The notes beneath the pieces were generated by a model that was not told the origin of the DNA, ran no database searches, and saw only the letters and a program-made list of their open reading frames with translations. Below, piece by piece: positions 1 to 7,327 of a stretch of DNA of 11,863 nt. Every line of letters begins with the position of its first letter. Position 1 is the stretch's first letter. The stretch is from assembly GCA_902475825.1 (NCBI GenBank), contig CABSBA010000029.1:1-11863 (forward strand). The letters are read 5' to 3'. Made by a program: the position numbers and the translations under genes. Source of the stretch: an uncultured Collinsella sp. GTDB lineage: Bacteria > Actinomycetota > Coriobacteriia > Coriobacteriales > Coriobacteriaceae.

Positions 1-177
1 GACAACAAGAAGCTGTTGGAGAAGACCAAGCAGTATAACTGGGGCAAGCGCGAGGCTGAGCCCGTGTTTCCCGAGTTTGATTTTCAATCGCTTTCTTACG
101 GACTCGTTTTCTTTGCGTTGGCGGGGGTCTTTGAATACGGTAGGGTATTGCAGGAAGATGCAGACGAGATTCTCTAG
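1..177 (+). CDS. DUF2975-like membrane protein, C-terminal fragment
   Basis: The open frame runs in from the left edge and stops at TAG 175-177, so only the last 58 residues are visible. The fragment has a charged stretch (DNKKLLEKTK), then a hydrophobic segment (roughly residues 32-45, LSYGLVFFALAGVF), then a short tail EYGRVLQEDADEIL. A final transmembrane helix followed by a phrase like 'VFxxGxxLQEDxD' is how DUF2975 family membrane proteins end. The next gene, 11 nt downstream, encodes a YozG-type regulator, and DUF2975 genes are commonly paired with that regulator, which supports the call. Function is unknown; it would be an integral membrane protein. The start and most of the protein are outside the window. 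Confidence 0.6.
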   Translation, partial: DNKKLLEKTKQYNWGKREAEPVFPEFDFQSLSYGLVFFALAGVFEYGRVLQEDADEIL

Positions 178-188
178 GGGGTGGCACG

Positions 189-440
189 GTGCCGATTGTT
201 ATGCGTCTTGACCGCGTGATGGCGGACCGTAAAATCTCGTCGCAGGAACTTGCCGAAATCATTGGAATATCGCCTGTTAATCTGTCTCGAATTAAAACGG
301 GAAGACTCAAGGGGATCCGCTTTTCTACACTTCAAGCAATGTGCGAGGCTCTTCATTGCAAGCCCGGCGACATCATCGATTGGATGGATGATGACGAGTA
401 CGCCGCAGCATTTGGTAAGTCGGACGGAACAATGCGTTAA
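189..440 (+). CDS. YozG-like Cro/C1-type helix-turn-helix regulator
   Basis: A small (83-residue) DNA-binding protein of the XRE/Cro-C1 superfamily. The N-terminus IVMRLDRVMADRKIS, the helix-turn-helix around residues 16-37 (SSQELAEIIGISPVNLSRIK) and the following KTGRLKGIRFSTLQAMCEAL closely match the YozG pattern, ending with the typical CKPGDII phrase at about residues 57-63. A GTG start at 189 is preferred because AGGGGG at 176-181 lies 7 nt upstream and the reading then begins just before the conserved LDRVMADRKIS block; ATG 201 is an in-frame alternative. It follows the DUF2975-like gene by 11 nt and is probably co-transcribed. The likely role is transcriptional control of that membrane protein's operon; its target is not shown by the sequence. 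The 15 C-terminal residues after the domain look variable. Confidence 0.85.
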   Translation: MPIVMRLDRVMADRKISSQELAEIIGISPVNLSRIKTGRLKGIRFSTLQAMCEALHCKPGDIIDWMDDDEYAAAFGKSDGTMR

Positions 441-481
441 AATACCTGCTCAGTTGTGTGGTTTTGTGCTGGGAGGCGTTT

Positions 482-1666
482 GTGGGCAAGGCTAAGGCTA
501 AGGCGAAGAAAAAGACGACGGGGGCGCGGGCTAAGCGCGATCGTCGTCGGAAGCTTGCGACCGAAGCTCCCGCGTCTGCCGAGGAACTGCTGGCAAGCGT
601 GCCGGGACTCGACGCGCTGCAAGATGTCCCGGCGTTTGGCGACCTGCCGGTTGACGATGCTCAGCAAGCAGCATTTGACGACTTTTGCGCTCGGGCCGAG
701 GAGCCCGAGCAGATGCAGCTTGGTGCCGTGGTGCGCCTGGATCGTGGGTTTCCGCTGGTGGCGACTGCCGACGATACCTTTCGTGCCGAGCATGCCGTGG
801 GGTTTGCCAAGTCGCGTGGCGAGGATGAGGTTCTGCTGCCCGCCGTGGGTGACCGCGTGGCGGTGCGCCGTGCGCCCGGGCATGACATGGGCGTGATCGA
901 GTGCGTGCTGCCACGCCGCACGAGTTTTGAGCGTTGGCGCGGTCGCGCTCGCGGTGATCGTCAGGTACTTTGCTCCAACGTGGATAGCGTGCTGATCGTG
1001 CAGGCGCTCGGCGCCGGCGAGGTGCTGCTCGACCGCGTGGCGCGCTCGCTGGTGTTGGCGCTCGACTGCGATGCCGAGCCGGTGGTGGTGCTCACCAAGG
1101 CCGACCGCTGCGACGCCAATGAGCTCGAGCGCGATCTGGACCGCGTACACCGCTTGGTGGGTCCGGATGTGCGCGTAATCGTGACATCTTCTGCCGAGGG
1201 CCGTGGCCTGGACGAGGTTCGCGCCTGCGTTCCCGCTGGGAGCTGCGCCATGATCCTGGGTGAATCGGGTGCCGGCAAATCGACGCTGCTCAACGCACTG
1301 TTGGGCCACGATGCGTTGGCTACCGGCGGCGTGCGTGAGCGCGACGACCAGGGTCGTCACACCACGGTCGCGCGCGTGATGGTGGTACTGCCGGGCGAAG
1401 CCGGCGTGATCGCCGATGCGCCGGGCTTGCGCAGCTTGCCGCTTGTGGGGCATGAGCGGGGTTTGGCGCGTGCGTTTCCCGAGATCGTCGAGGCGTCGCG
1501 CGCGTGCCGGTTTGGCGATTGCACACACACCCATGAGCCGGGTTGTGCCGTTCGCGAGGCCGAGGACGCGGGACAGATTGACAGCCTGCGCCTGGAGACG
1601 TTCCAAAACTTGGCGTCATCCATGCGCGTGAGTGCACAGATGCTCGATCCCGATGTCCATCTGTAA
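482..1666 (+). CDS. rsgA: Ribosome small-subunit-dependent GTPase A (RsgA)
   Basis: RsgA (YjeQ/YloQ family) is a circularly permuted GTPase that checks late 30S subunit maturation in the cytoplasm. The G motifs appear in permuted order: G4 as VVLTKADRCD, G5 as SSAEGRG, then G1 GESGAGKST (residues 260-268), the catalytic-region GRHTT, and G3 DAPG. The C-terminal zinc-binding module is intact (CRFGDCTHTHEPGC; ligands Cys, Cys, His, Cys). An OB-fold region precedes the GTPase core. The start is GTG 482, with GGAGG at 472-476 five nt upstream; GTG 458 is in frame but lacks a ribosome binding site. The 394-residue protein is longer than typical homologues (about 300-350) because of a basic, Lys/Ala/Arg-rich N-terminus (residues 2-24) and an acidic linker. 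It appears monocistronic, ending at the terminator 19 nt downstream of its stop. Confidence 0.95.
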   Translation: MGKAKAKAKKKTTGARAKRDRRRKLATEAPASAEELLASVPGLDALQDVPAFGDLPVDDAQQAAFDDFCARAEEPEQMQLGAVVRLDRGFPLVATADDTFRAEHAVGFAKSRGEDEVLLPAVGDRVAVRRAPGHDMGVIECVLPRRTSFERWRGRARGDRQVLCSNVDSVLIVQALGAGEVLLDRVARSLVLALDCDAEPVVVLTKADRCDANELERDLDRVHRLVGPDVRVIVTSSAEGRGLDEVRACVPAGSCAMILGESGAGKSTLLNALLGHDALATGGVRERDDQGRHTTVARVMVVLPGEAGVIADAPGLRSLPLVGHERGLARAFPEIVEASRACRFGDCTHTHEPGCAVREAEDAGQIDSLRLETFQNLASSMRVSAQMLDPDVHL

Positions 1667-1684
1667 TTGAATCTACCTATGACA

Positions 1685-1718
1685 GCCGTCTCCCAACGGT
1701 ACGGGAGGCGGCTTTTTT
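1685..1718 (+). terminator. Rho-independent terminator after rsgA
   Basis: A 10-bp stem (1685-1694 with 1703-1712, one G-T wobble) around an 8-nt loop is followed at once by six T residues (1713-1718). It starts 19 nt after the rsgA stop codon and separates rsgA from the Tad operon. Confidence 0.92.
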
Positions 1719-1746
1719 GCTGTTGATGCACCCTTAAACGTGCATT

Positions 1747-1832
1747 TTGCCGACGTGCTGACCAAAACCTTGCCACGAGCTTGACGGGCCGGTCAGCTTT
1801 TGGTCGGCAATTGGTTTGACACTCAAAACCAA
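1747..1832. promoter_or_regulatory. Inverted-repeat cluster and putative -35 box upstream of the Tad operon
   Basis: Several inverted repeats overlap here. TTGCCGAC (1747-1754) pairs with GTCGGCAA (1803-1810), and nested inside it CTGACC (1758-1763) pairs with GGTCAG (1791-1796). GACCAAAA (1760-1767) can instead pair with TTTTGGTC (1798-1805), which excludes the CTGACC pairing and the outer stem. A further repeat, TTGGTTT (1811-1817) with AAACCAA (1826-1832), spans a perfect -35 hexamer TTGACA at 1816-1821. No convincing -10 box is visible about 17 nt later, so the promoter is tentative. The cluster lies 87 nt before the cpaB start and could hold protein operators or a folded 5' leader. Confidence 0.45.
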
Positions 1833-1918
1833 GACTGCGATTGCGCCGCTTTGCGCCCTGGTCGCCCAGACAATGGTGGTACGGGCATTTGCCCGGCACC
1901 GCCATGAGAGGAGCGGCC

Positions 1919-2578
1919 GTGAACAAGAGCAAGCGCATCGCCATCAGTCTGGTCGCGGGCGTACTTGCCGCGGCGCTCTGCATGGTCTACGGCTCGTCGA
2001 TCCGCTCGCAAGCCGAGCAGGCCCAGGCCGAGACTTTGGCAAAATACGGCGGCGACCGCGTTGAGGTGTGCGTCGCGGCGCGCGATATCGATGCGGGCGA
2101 GACCCTCGACGAGACCAATGTCATAACCCAGGAATGGCTGGCGAGCCTGCTGCCGCGCGATGCGGCGACCGAGCTGCGCCAGGTGCGCGGCGACGTGACG
2201 ACCTCGCGCATCCCTAAAAATGCCGTGATTTGCGATGTCTACACCAAGGCCGAAAGCCACAAGCTCGAGGTGCCCAAAGGCAAGGTTGCCGTTTCGGTGG
2301 CGGTCGATGCCGAGCACTCGGTCGGCGGCGCCACGGGCGTGGGCAGCTATGTGGACGTGTACGTGCAAAAAGATGGCGTGACCGATCGGCTGTGCGGCGC
2401 GCGCGTGATCGATACCAGCGAAGTGGCCGGCGCCACGCGCGAAGGCAAGATCGAATGGGTGACGCTGGCGGCCGACCCCGAAGACGTTAAGGAATTGCTG
2501 GGGGCCTCGGGCAAGGGGACGGTCAGTTTGACGATTCCCGCCACGGTGCGCGGCAAAAAGAGCGGAGGCGACGAGTGA
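1919..2578 (+). CDS. cpaB: CpaB/RcpC-like Tad pilus assembly protein with SAF domain
   Basis: First gene of the Tad operon. CpaB/RcpC proteins are membrane-anchored periplasmic or extracytoplasmic components that assist assembly of the pilus machine; their exact task is less settled than that of the ATPases. The 219-residue product has one N-terminal membrane helix (residues 7-28), then an Ala/Gln/Glu-rich linker, a SAF-type domain (about residues 47-110, with VCVAARDIDAGETLDETNV), and a C-terminal half with LEVPKGKVAVSVAVD and GSYVDVYV, as in CpaB. Start GTG 1919 is chosen because AGGAG (1909-1913) lies 5 nt upstream; ATG 1904 is in frame but without a binding site. It overlaps the next gene by 1 nt (TGATG). 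In Gram-negative systems the protein works next to the secretin; no secretin gene is seen here, so its role in a monoderm is probably different. Confidence 0.85.
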   Translation: MNKSKRIAISLVAGVLAAALCMVYGSSIRSQAEQAQAETLAKYGGDRVEVCVAARDIDAGETLDETNVITQEWLASLLPRDAATELRQVRGDVTTSRIPKNAVICDVYTKAESHKLEVPKGKVAVSVAVDAEHSVGGATGVGSYVDVYVQKDGVTDRLCGARVIDTSEVAGATREGKIEWVTLAADPEDVKELLGASGKGTVSLTIPATVRGKKSGGDE

Positions 2579-4221
2579 TGAAGGCGATCTGGCTTGCATG
2601 CTGCGCGTGTGGTGATTACGGATTGCTGCAGCGGGAAGTCGAGGGTCGCGATGCGGGCGCGCAGGTGCTTCGCGTGGGCGACCTGGATGGGCTGGTGTCC
2701 ATGGCGCGGGCGTTTCCGTCGCGTCGCGGGGCGGCGATTATCGCGGCAGCCCTGTTCGATGCCGAAGACGTGCGAAAGACTGTTGCACGCCTGACGGCCG
2801 AGGGCCGTGTGAGCCGCGTGGTCGTACTGATAGAGACGCTCGATCCTTCGGATATCGAGGGGCTGTTTCGCGCGGGGGCGACCGAGGTTATCGCTGCGCG
2901 CAGCATATGCGGCAACGGGCGCGCGGGCGAGGGAACGGTTGATTACGACCGGTGTCTGACGATTGAGCCCGATGCTTTTGTTGATAGGGAACCCGGGGCG
3001 CCTCGCGCTACAAGAGGCCCGCGTGTTGATGATTGTGGAAAAGCGGAAGCCGAGCATGGTCGGTGCCCCCGGGATCCCCTTGCATACGATGATGCCGGAG
3101 AGCCGGTGCCGTATGGCGAGGAGCTTCTGGCTGTAGATATGGGATACGTGCATGGCGTGAGCCTGGTCGATGAGCTCGACGAGGTTGAGGGGCTTGCCGG
3201 GAACGACAATGTTCGTGCCGATGCGGCCGTGAAGTCTCCAGACTCGGCCCCGCGGGCCGATCAACCTGCCATGCCGGCTTGGGCGCAGCATATGAGCGCT
3301 GCCGGGGAGACGGGAACGTTGCCGCCCGTGTCGGCGCCGCCTGCCCCCACGCCGCCGGCGGATGCCGCCGCCCCGTCGCATCGAGCCCCGGTTGTCTGCG
3401 CCGTCTCGGGTTCGGGCGGTTGCGGCAAGTCGACGATCGTCGCCACCATGGCGCACGCGGCGTCGCTGCTGGGCCTGCGTGCCGCCGTGCTCGACTTGGA
3501 CCTGATGTTTGGAAACCTTTACGACCTGTTGGGTGCCGATGCCCCGCATGACATGGCGACGCTTATCGAGCCATCGGCTGCGGGTGCACTTGCCGAATCG
3601 GACATCGTGGCCGCCTCGATGCGTGTTGCCCCGGGTGTCACGCTTTGGGGCCCGGTCGCCGCGCCCGAACAGGCCGAGCTCATGGCGCGCCCGGTGGAGC
3701 TGCTGCTCGACGTCTTGCGCCGCGAATCCGACGTGGTGCTTGTCGACACCTCGGTCTTTTGGGGCGACGCCGTGGCGGCCGCAGTGGCGGCAAGCGACCG
3801 CTGCCTGGTCGTGGGCGATCCATCGGTGTCGTCTGCGACGTCCGCGGCGCGCGTCATCGAGCTGGCGAGCCGTGTGGGCGTGCCGCGTACGCGCATGAGC
3901 GCCGTGTTCAACCGGTTCGGCGCGCGCGGCGCCGACGAGGATGTCGCCATGCGCTTTGAGATTACCTGTGCGTTAAGCTCCAAGATCCGCATCGCCGACG
4001 GCGGGCAGGACTTGGCGGCGCTCATGGCATTCGGCCGTGCTGACGAAGCGGTGGGCCAGACCAGCGCTTTTGCCACCAGCGTGCGCGAAGCCACGCGCGA
4101 GATGCTCGTGGAGCTGGGCTGCGCCATCGGTCCCTGGAGTGACATGGTCACCGACCGCGCGACGCGCACCGAGCGCCCGCGCATCCGTCTTCCCTGGTCG
4201 CGCGAGGGTGATTCGCGATGA
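2578..4221 (+). CDS. tadZ: TadZ/CpaE-like P-loop ATPase with N-terminal receiver-like domain
   Basis: TadZ/CpaE proteins are MinD/ParA-related and place the Tad machine in the cell. This 547-residue protein has three parts: an N-terminal alpha/beta domain (about 1-115) resembling a degenerate response-regulator receiver (VVVLIETLDP, GLFRAGATEVIAAR); a long low-complexity acidic and Pro/Ala-rich linker (about 115-270); and a C-terminal ATPase. The Walker A is SGSGGCGKST (277-286), followed by LDLDLMFGN (304-312), the typical CpaE version of the second switch motif, and a Walker B-like VVLVDTS with Asp390. The signature lysine expected just before GGxGK is Ser279. Start ATG 2578 overlaps the cpaB stop; GTG 2575 is also possible, both served by GGAGG at 2564-2568. 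It overlaps tadA by 4 nt (ATGA), implying translational coupling. Confidence 0.85.
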   Translation: MKAIWLACCACGDYGLLQREVEGRDAGAQVLRVGDLDGLVSMARAFPSRRGAAIIAAALFDAEDVRKTVARLTAEGRVSRVVVLIETLDPSDIEGLFRAGATEVIAARSICGNGRAGEGTVDYDRCLTIEPDAFVDREPGAPRATRGPRVDDCGKAEAEHGRCPRDPLAYDDAGEPVPYGEELLAVDMGYVHGVSLVDELDEVEGLAGNDNVRADAAVKSPDSAPRADQPAMPAWAQHMSAAGETGTLPPVSAPPAPTPPADAAAPSHRAPVVCAVSGSGGCGKSTIVATMAHAASLLGLRAAVLDLDLMFGNLYDLLGADAPHDMATLIEPSAAGALAESDIVAASMRVAPGVTLWGPVAAPEQAELMARPVELLLDVLRRESDVVLVDTSVFWGDAVAAAVAASDRCLVVGDPSVSSATSAARVIELASRVGVPRTRMSAVFNRFGARGADEDVAMRFEITCALSSKIRIADGGQDLAALMAFGRADEAVGQTSAFATSVREATREMLVELGCAIGPWSDMVTDRATRTERPRIRLPWSREGDSR

Positions 4222-5546
4222 GCTTGCAAACAAGGATTAAGGCGGCCGGCGCGGCCGCGGCGACAGTGCCTGTTGACGCAGGGCGCCACCGTGCCGTCAA
4301 GCGCCGCACCAAGCGCGCCGTGATGGACCGCATGGGCTATGACGAGGTGGCGCGTATCAGCGCATACATCGATCCGGCGCGCGCCCGCTCGGAATTGCGT
4401 CCTGCGGTGGAGGCGGCGCTCAACGTGGAGGAGGCGACCGACCTGGCGACGCCCGAGCGCGAGACCATCATCGATGAGATCCTGGACGACGTGGTGGGCC
4501 TGGGCCCGCTGCAGCCGCTCATCGAGGACGACACCGTCACCGAGATCATGGTCAACGGCTGCCGATCGGCTTTCTTTGAGCGCGGTGGCGTCTTATATCC
4601 CATCGAGCATGCGTTTGAGGATGACGAGCAAATCCGCGTGCTCATCGACCGCATCATCTCGCCGCTGGGCAGGCGCATCGACGAGCGCAGCCCCATCGTC
4701 AACGCACGCCTCAAGACGGGCTATCGCGTCAACGCGGTGATTCCGCCTGTGGCGATCGATGGGCCAATTCTCACCATCCGCAAGTTTTCAGACCGCATCT
4801 GTTCGTTGGACGAGCTTGTGGGCCTGGGGTCGCTACCGCTTTGGTATGCACAGCTGCTGTCGTGCGCGGTATCGCTGCGTCAGGATCTGGCGGTTGCAGG
4901 TGGCACGGGGTCGGGCAAGACCACACTGCTCAACGCGCTATCGTGCGAAATATCCACCGGCGAGCGCATCGTGACGATCGAGGACTCCGCCGAGCTCAAG
5001 TTTGCGCATCACCCGCATGTGGTTCGCCTGGAGGCGCGCGAGGCTTCAATTGAGGGCGAGGGCGCGGTGACAATCCGCGACCTGGTGACCAACGCCCTGC
5101 GCATGCGTCCCGACCGCATCGTGGTGGGTGAGGTGCGCGGTGCGGAATGTTGCGACATGCTGCAGGCCATGAACACCGGGCACGATGGGTCGCTCACCAC
5201 GCTTCATGCGGGCACCGAGCAGGAGACCGTGGTGCGTTTGACGCTGCTTGCGCGCTATGGCATCGACCTGCCGAGCGAGCTTATCGAGGAGCAGATTGCG
5301 ATGGCGCTCGACGGCATCGTGATGTCCGAGCGCCATGCGGACGGCAGGCGTTTCGTGTCCTCCTATTCGGGGGTGCGACGCGGCGCATCAGGCGGCGTGG
5401 AGCTTGAGCGCTACGTGACGTTCGATGCCGCCACGCGCGCCTGGACGCTCGATCGCGAGCCTCCGTTTATCGCAGAGGGCCTGCGCTCGGGAACGCTCAC
5501 GCAAGAGGAGGTGGACGAGTGGAGATCGTTGTGTCCCTCGTCGTAG
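4218..5546 (+). CDS. tadA: TadA/CpaF secretion ATPase of the Tad pilus
   Basis: A type II/IV secretion-superfamily hexameric ATPase (GspE/CpaF branch) that sits on the cytoplasmic face of the membrane and powers pilus assembly, and probably retraction, through TadB and TadC. The 442-residue product shows the CpaF N-terminal domain ([20 protein letters not shown], then [14 protein letters not shown] and [16 protein letters not shown]), Walker [10 protein letters not shown] at 228-236, the Asp-box region ([11 protein letters not shown]), Walker [12 protein letters not shown] (about 299-309) and the His-box [14 protein letters not shown]. All key motifs are intact and the length is normal for the family. 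The start ATG 4218 overlaps the tadZ stop; GAGGG at 4204-4208 is 9 nt upstream. Its 3' end overlaps tadB by 28 nt. Confidence 0.95.
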   Translation: MSLQTRIKAAGAAAATVPVDAGRHRAVKRRTKRAVMDRMGYDEVARISAYIDPARARSELRPAVEAALNVEEATDLATPERETIIDEILDDVVGLGPLQPLIEDDTVTEIMVNGCRSAFFERGGVLYPIEHAFEDDEQIRVLIDRIISPLGRRIDERSPIVNARLKTGYRVNAVIPPVAIDGPILTIRKFSDRICSLDELVGLGSLPLWYAQLLSCAVSLRQDLAVAGGTGSGKTTLLNALSCEISTGERIVTIEDSAELKFAHHPHVVRLEAREASIEGEGAVTIRDLVTNALRMRPDRIVVGEVRGAECCDMLQAMNTGHDGSLTTLHAGTEQETVVRLTLLARYGIDLPSELIEEQIAMALDGIVMSERHADGRRFVSSYSGVRRGASGGVELERYVTFDAATRAWTLDREPPFIAEGLRSGTLTQEEVDEWRSLCPSS

Positions 5547-6445
5547 GGGGTTTGACGGGGCTTTCTGCCGCGGTGGCGTGCGGGGCGGAGCCTCGTGCGC
5601 CGCGCGTGCCGCCGGCGGAGCTGGCCCGTCATACGCTTGAGTCGGTGGCCGAGAAACTGCCGCGCGAGCTGGTAGAAAACGACCTGCTAAAAAAGACTGC
5701 CCGCTCCTGGGCGCTGCTGATTCCAGCACATCGCCTTGGCCTTGTCATCGAAGATGATGAGGCGCGCCTGGCATGCTTGCTGCTGTCGAGTGGCGTCTGC
5801 GGCATTGTCCTGACTGTCGTATCGCTGTCGCCTATCGGCTTTGTTCTGGGGCTGCTCGCGCCGTTTGGCGTAGGCGCCGCTCGCGACACTTTCGACCGTC
5901 GCCGCGAGCAACACGATGTGGAAGAAGCCATGCCCGAGGCCTTTACGGCGCTCTCCATGTCGCTCGCCTCGGGTCATTCACTGGCCCAGGGCATGAGGTT
6001 TGTGGGAACTCACGCGCAAGAGCCGGTGCATACCGAGTTTTTGCGCGTGGCGGCGGCGATCGACTGCGGCGTCTCGGCGACTGATGCGTTGGATGACCTA
6101 CTCGACCGCATCGATGCCCCCGGCCTTTCGCTTGTCACTTTGGCGCTCAAGGTGTCGCAGCGAACCGGTGCCCCGCTCGCCGACCTGTTATCCGAGGCGT
6201 CGAACATGGTGGGGGAGCGCATTGAGCTCAAGCGCCGCTTGGACGTCAAGACATCGCAGGCTCGTATGTCGGCACACATGGTCTCGGCGATGCCGGCGGG
6301 TATGTGCGCGGTGCTGGTGCTGCTTTCGGCCGATTTTCGCCGCGGCCTTGCAACGCCGGCGGGTGCCGGTGCCGTGGTGCTGGGACTTGCTCTCAACGCC
6401 GTCGCCCTGGTGGTCATCCGGCGCATTATGCGGGTGGAGCTATGA
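5519..6445 (+). CDS. tadB: TadB, type II secretion F-family membrane platform protein
   Basis: TadB pairs with TadC to form the inner-membrane platform on which TadA acts. The 308 residues include an N-terminal hydrophobic segment (3-21), a pair of membrane helices at about 84-120, a cytoplasmic T2SSF domain (about 135-250, with EAMPEAFTALSMSLASGHSL and the APLADLL turn), and two C-terminal helices at about 257-270 and 280-300. Order and length fit TadB. The start GTG 5519 lies within tadA, 6 nt after a near-perfect AGGAGGT at 5506-5512, so the 28-nt overlap seems real; GTG 5531 is a weaker alternative. It ends with a 4-nt ATGA overlap to tadC. Confidence 0.9.
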   Translation: MEIVVSLVVGGLTGLSAAVACGAEPRAPRVPPAELARHTLESVAEKLPRELVENDLLKKTARSWALLIPAHRLGLVIEDDEARLACLLLSSGVCGIVLTVVSLSPIGFVLGLLAPFGVGAARDTFDRRREQHDVEEAMPEAFTALSMSLASGHSLAQGMRFVGTHAQEPVHTEFLRVAAAIDCGVSATDALDDLLDRIDAPGLSLVTLALKVSQRTGAPLADLLSEASNMVGERIELKRRLDVKTSQARMSAHMVSAMPAGMCAVLVLLSADFRRGLATPAGAGAVVLGLALNAVALVVIRRIMRVEL

Positions 6446-7083
6446 GCGCCCTGGTCGGGGCCGCGGCGTGCCTGTGCGTGTTCAGCGTGTTTGTCGCGAC
6501 GGGTTTGGAGCGTGCGGATGCACACGAGATCGCCCAGGTCTGCAAACACGAGGCGCTGCTGGTTGTTGCGGCCGCCCAATCGGTAACCGATGCCCTGACA
6601 GCACGGTTGAAAGGCATGTTCGGCACGGGTGGTACGGCGCAGGTGTCGCTTGGCGAGGTGTCCGAGATGATCGACGTGGTGCGTCTGGGGCTTTCGGCTG
6701 GCCTTTCGTTCGATGCGGCGCTTGAGGTTTTTTGCGCCAATCGCCGATCGACGTTGGCGCTCCGCCTTGAGCGAGCCTGCATGGCGTGGCAGGTGGGCGT
6801 GGGGACGCGCGAGGACGAGCTTCTGGCGGCCGCGCGCGATCTAGATGTGCGGGCGCTCGAGACCTTTGCCATTACGGCGGGGCAGGCGCTTGCCCTCGGT
6901 GCCCCGCTTGCCGAGACGCTGGCGGCTCAAAGTCGCGAGATTCGCGCGGCGCATCGCGCTGCGGTCGAGCGCGAGATCGAGCGCGCGCCGGTCAAGCTGC
7001 TGATTCCCACCGGAACGCTCATCTTGCCGGCGTTGCTTCTGTCCATATTGGGCCCGCTGCTGGGAGCAGGCGGGATGATGTAG
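6442..7083 (+). CDS. tadC: TadC, type II secretion F-family membrane platform protein (short)
   Basis: Second platform protein, 213 residues. It has an N-terminal membrane helix (about 4-21), a soluble middle with the T2SSF signature (LGEVSEMIDVVRLGLSAGLSFDAAL, then ETFAITAGQALALGAPLAETLA), and a C-terminal helix (about 189-207, LLIPTGTLILPALLLSILGPLL). The LL[I/F]P..L.ILPA ending is characteristic of TadC. It is shorter than common TadC proteins (roughly 280-300) because the N-terminal helix pair found there appears reduced to one helix. ATG 6442 overlaps the tadB stop (ATGA) with GGTGGAG just upstream; an in-frame ATG at 6304 lies deep inside tadB and is not credible. Ten nt separate it from flp. 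Confidence 0.88.
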   Translation: MSALVGAAACLCVFSVFVATGLERADAHEIAQVCKHEALLVVAAAQSVTDALTARLKGMFGTGGTAQVSLGEVSEMIDVVRLGLSAGLSFDAALEVFCANRRSTLALRLERACMAWQVGVGTREDELLAAARDLDVRALETFAITAGQALALGAPLAETLAAQSREIRAAHRAAVEREIERAPVKLLIPTGTLILPALLLSILGPLLGAGGMM

Positions 7084-7093
7084 GGAGGAATAC

Positions 7094-7327
7094 ATGAATA
7101 CGATGACTGACGTTGCTGGCAAGGTCTGGAGCTGGGCGTTTTGCCAGTCAATTCACGCTCGCCAGCGTGCCGAGGAACTGCTGCGGGAGGAGAGCGCGCA
7201 GGGCACCACCGAGTACGCCATCCTGGTCGGTGTGCTCGTGGTGATCGCTATCATTGCCATCGTCGCATTTAAGGGCAAGGTCCAAGATCTATGGAGCGCT
7301 ATCAGCGAGGGCATCAACAGCCTGTAG
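7094..7327 (+). CDS. flp: Flp-type pilin (first copy)
   Basis: A 77-residue pilin, the probable main subunit of the pilus. The signature is EESAQGTTEYAILVGVLVV, followed by a hydrophobic helix to about residue 58 and a short tail (KGKVQDLWSAISEGINSL). Aligning the conserved Glu at +5 puts cleavage between Ala35 and Gln36, giving a 42-residue mature protein; the residue before the cut would be Ala instead of the usual Gly. The 35-residue leader is long for a Flp pilin and carries many charges (HARQRAEELLREE). ATG 7094 has GGAGG at 7084-7088; ATG 7103 is an in-frame alternative. The 3' end overlaps the next gene by 37 nt. Confidence 0.92.
   Translation: MNTMTDVAGKVWSWAFCQSIHARQRAEELLREESAQGTTEYAILVGVLVVIAIIAIVAFKGKVQDLWSAISEGINSL

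Noticed and set aside
183..193. GGCAC-g-GTGCC palindrome over the YozG-like start codon
   Set aside because: Eleven nt with a 1-nt centre is expected by chance in GC-rich DNA and has no second copy nearby to suggest an operator.
438..443. TAAAAT as a -10 box for rsgA
   Set aside because: No matching -35 hexamer sits 16-18 nt upstream; the hexamer mainly reflects the TAA stop of the preceding gene.
437..1606. 389-codon open frame on the reverse strand opposite rsgA
   Set aside because: It is His/Arg/Ala-rich with no recognisable domain and lies entirely opposite rsgA, whose motifs are intact. It is a shadow of GC-rich codons.
2347..3549. 400-codon reverse-strand open frame opposite cpaB/tadZ
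   Set aside because: The composition is Arg/His-rich and low in complexity, no domain is visible, and the opposite strand carries well-supported genes.
3519..4289. 256-codon reverse-strand open frame opposite tadZ
   Set aside because: It is Ser/Ala/Arg-rich, has no domain, and spans the coupled tadZ-tadA junction, so it is a shadow.
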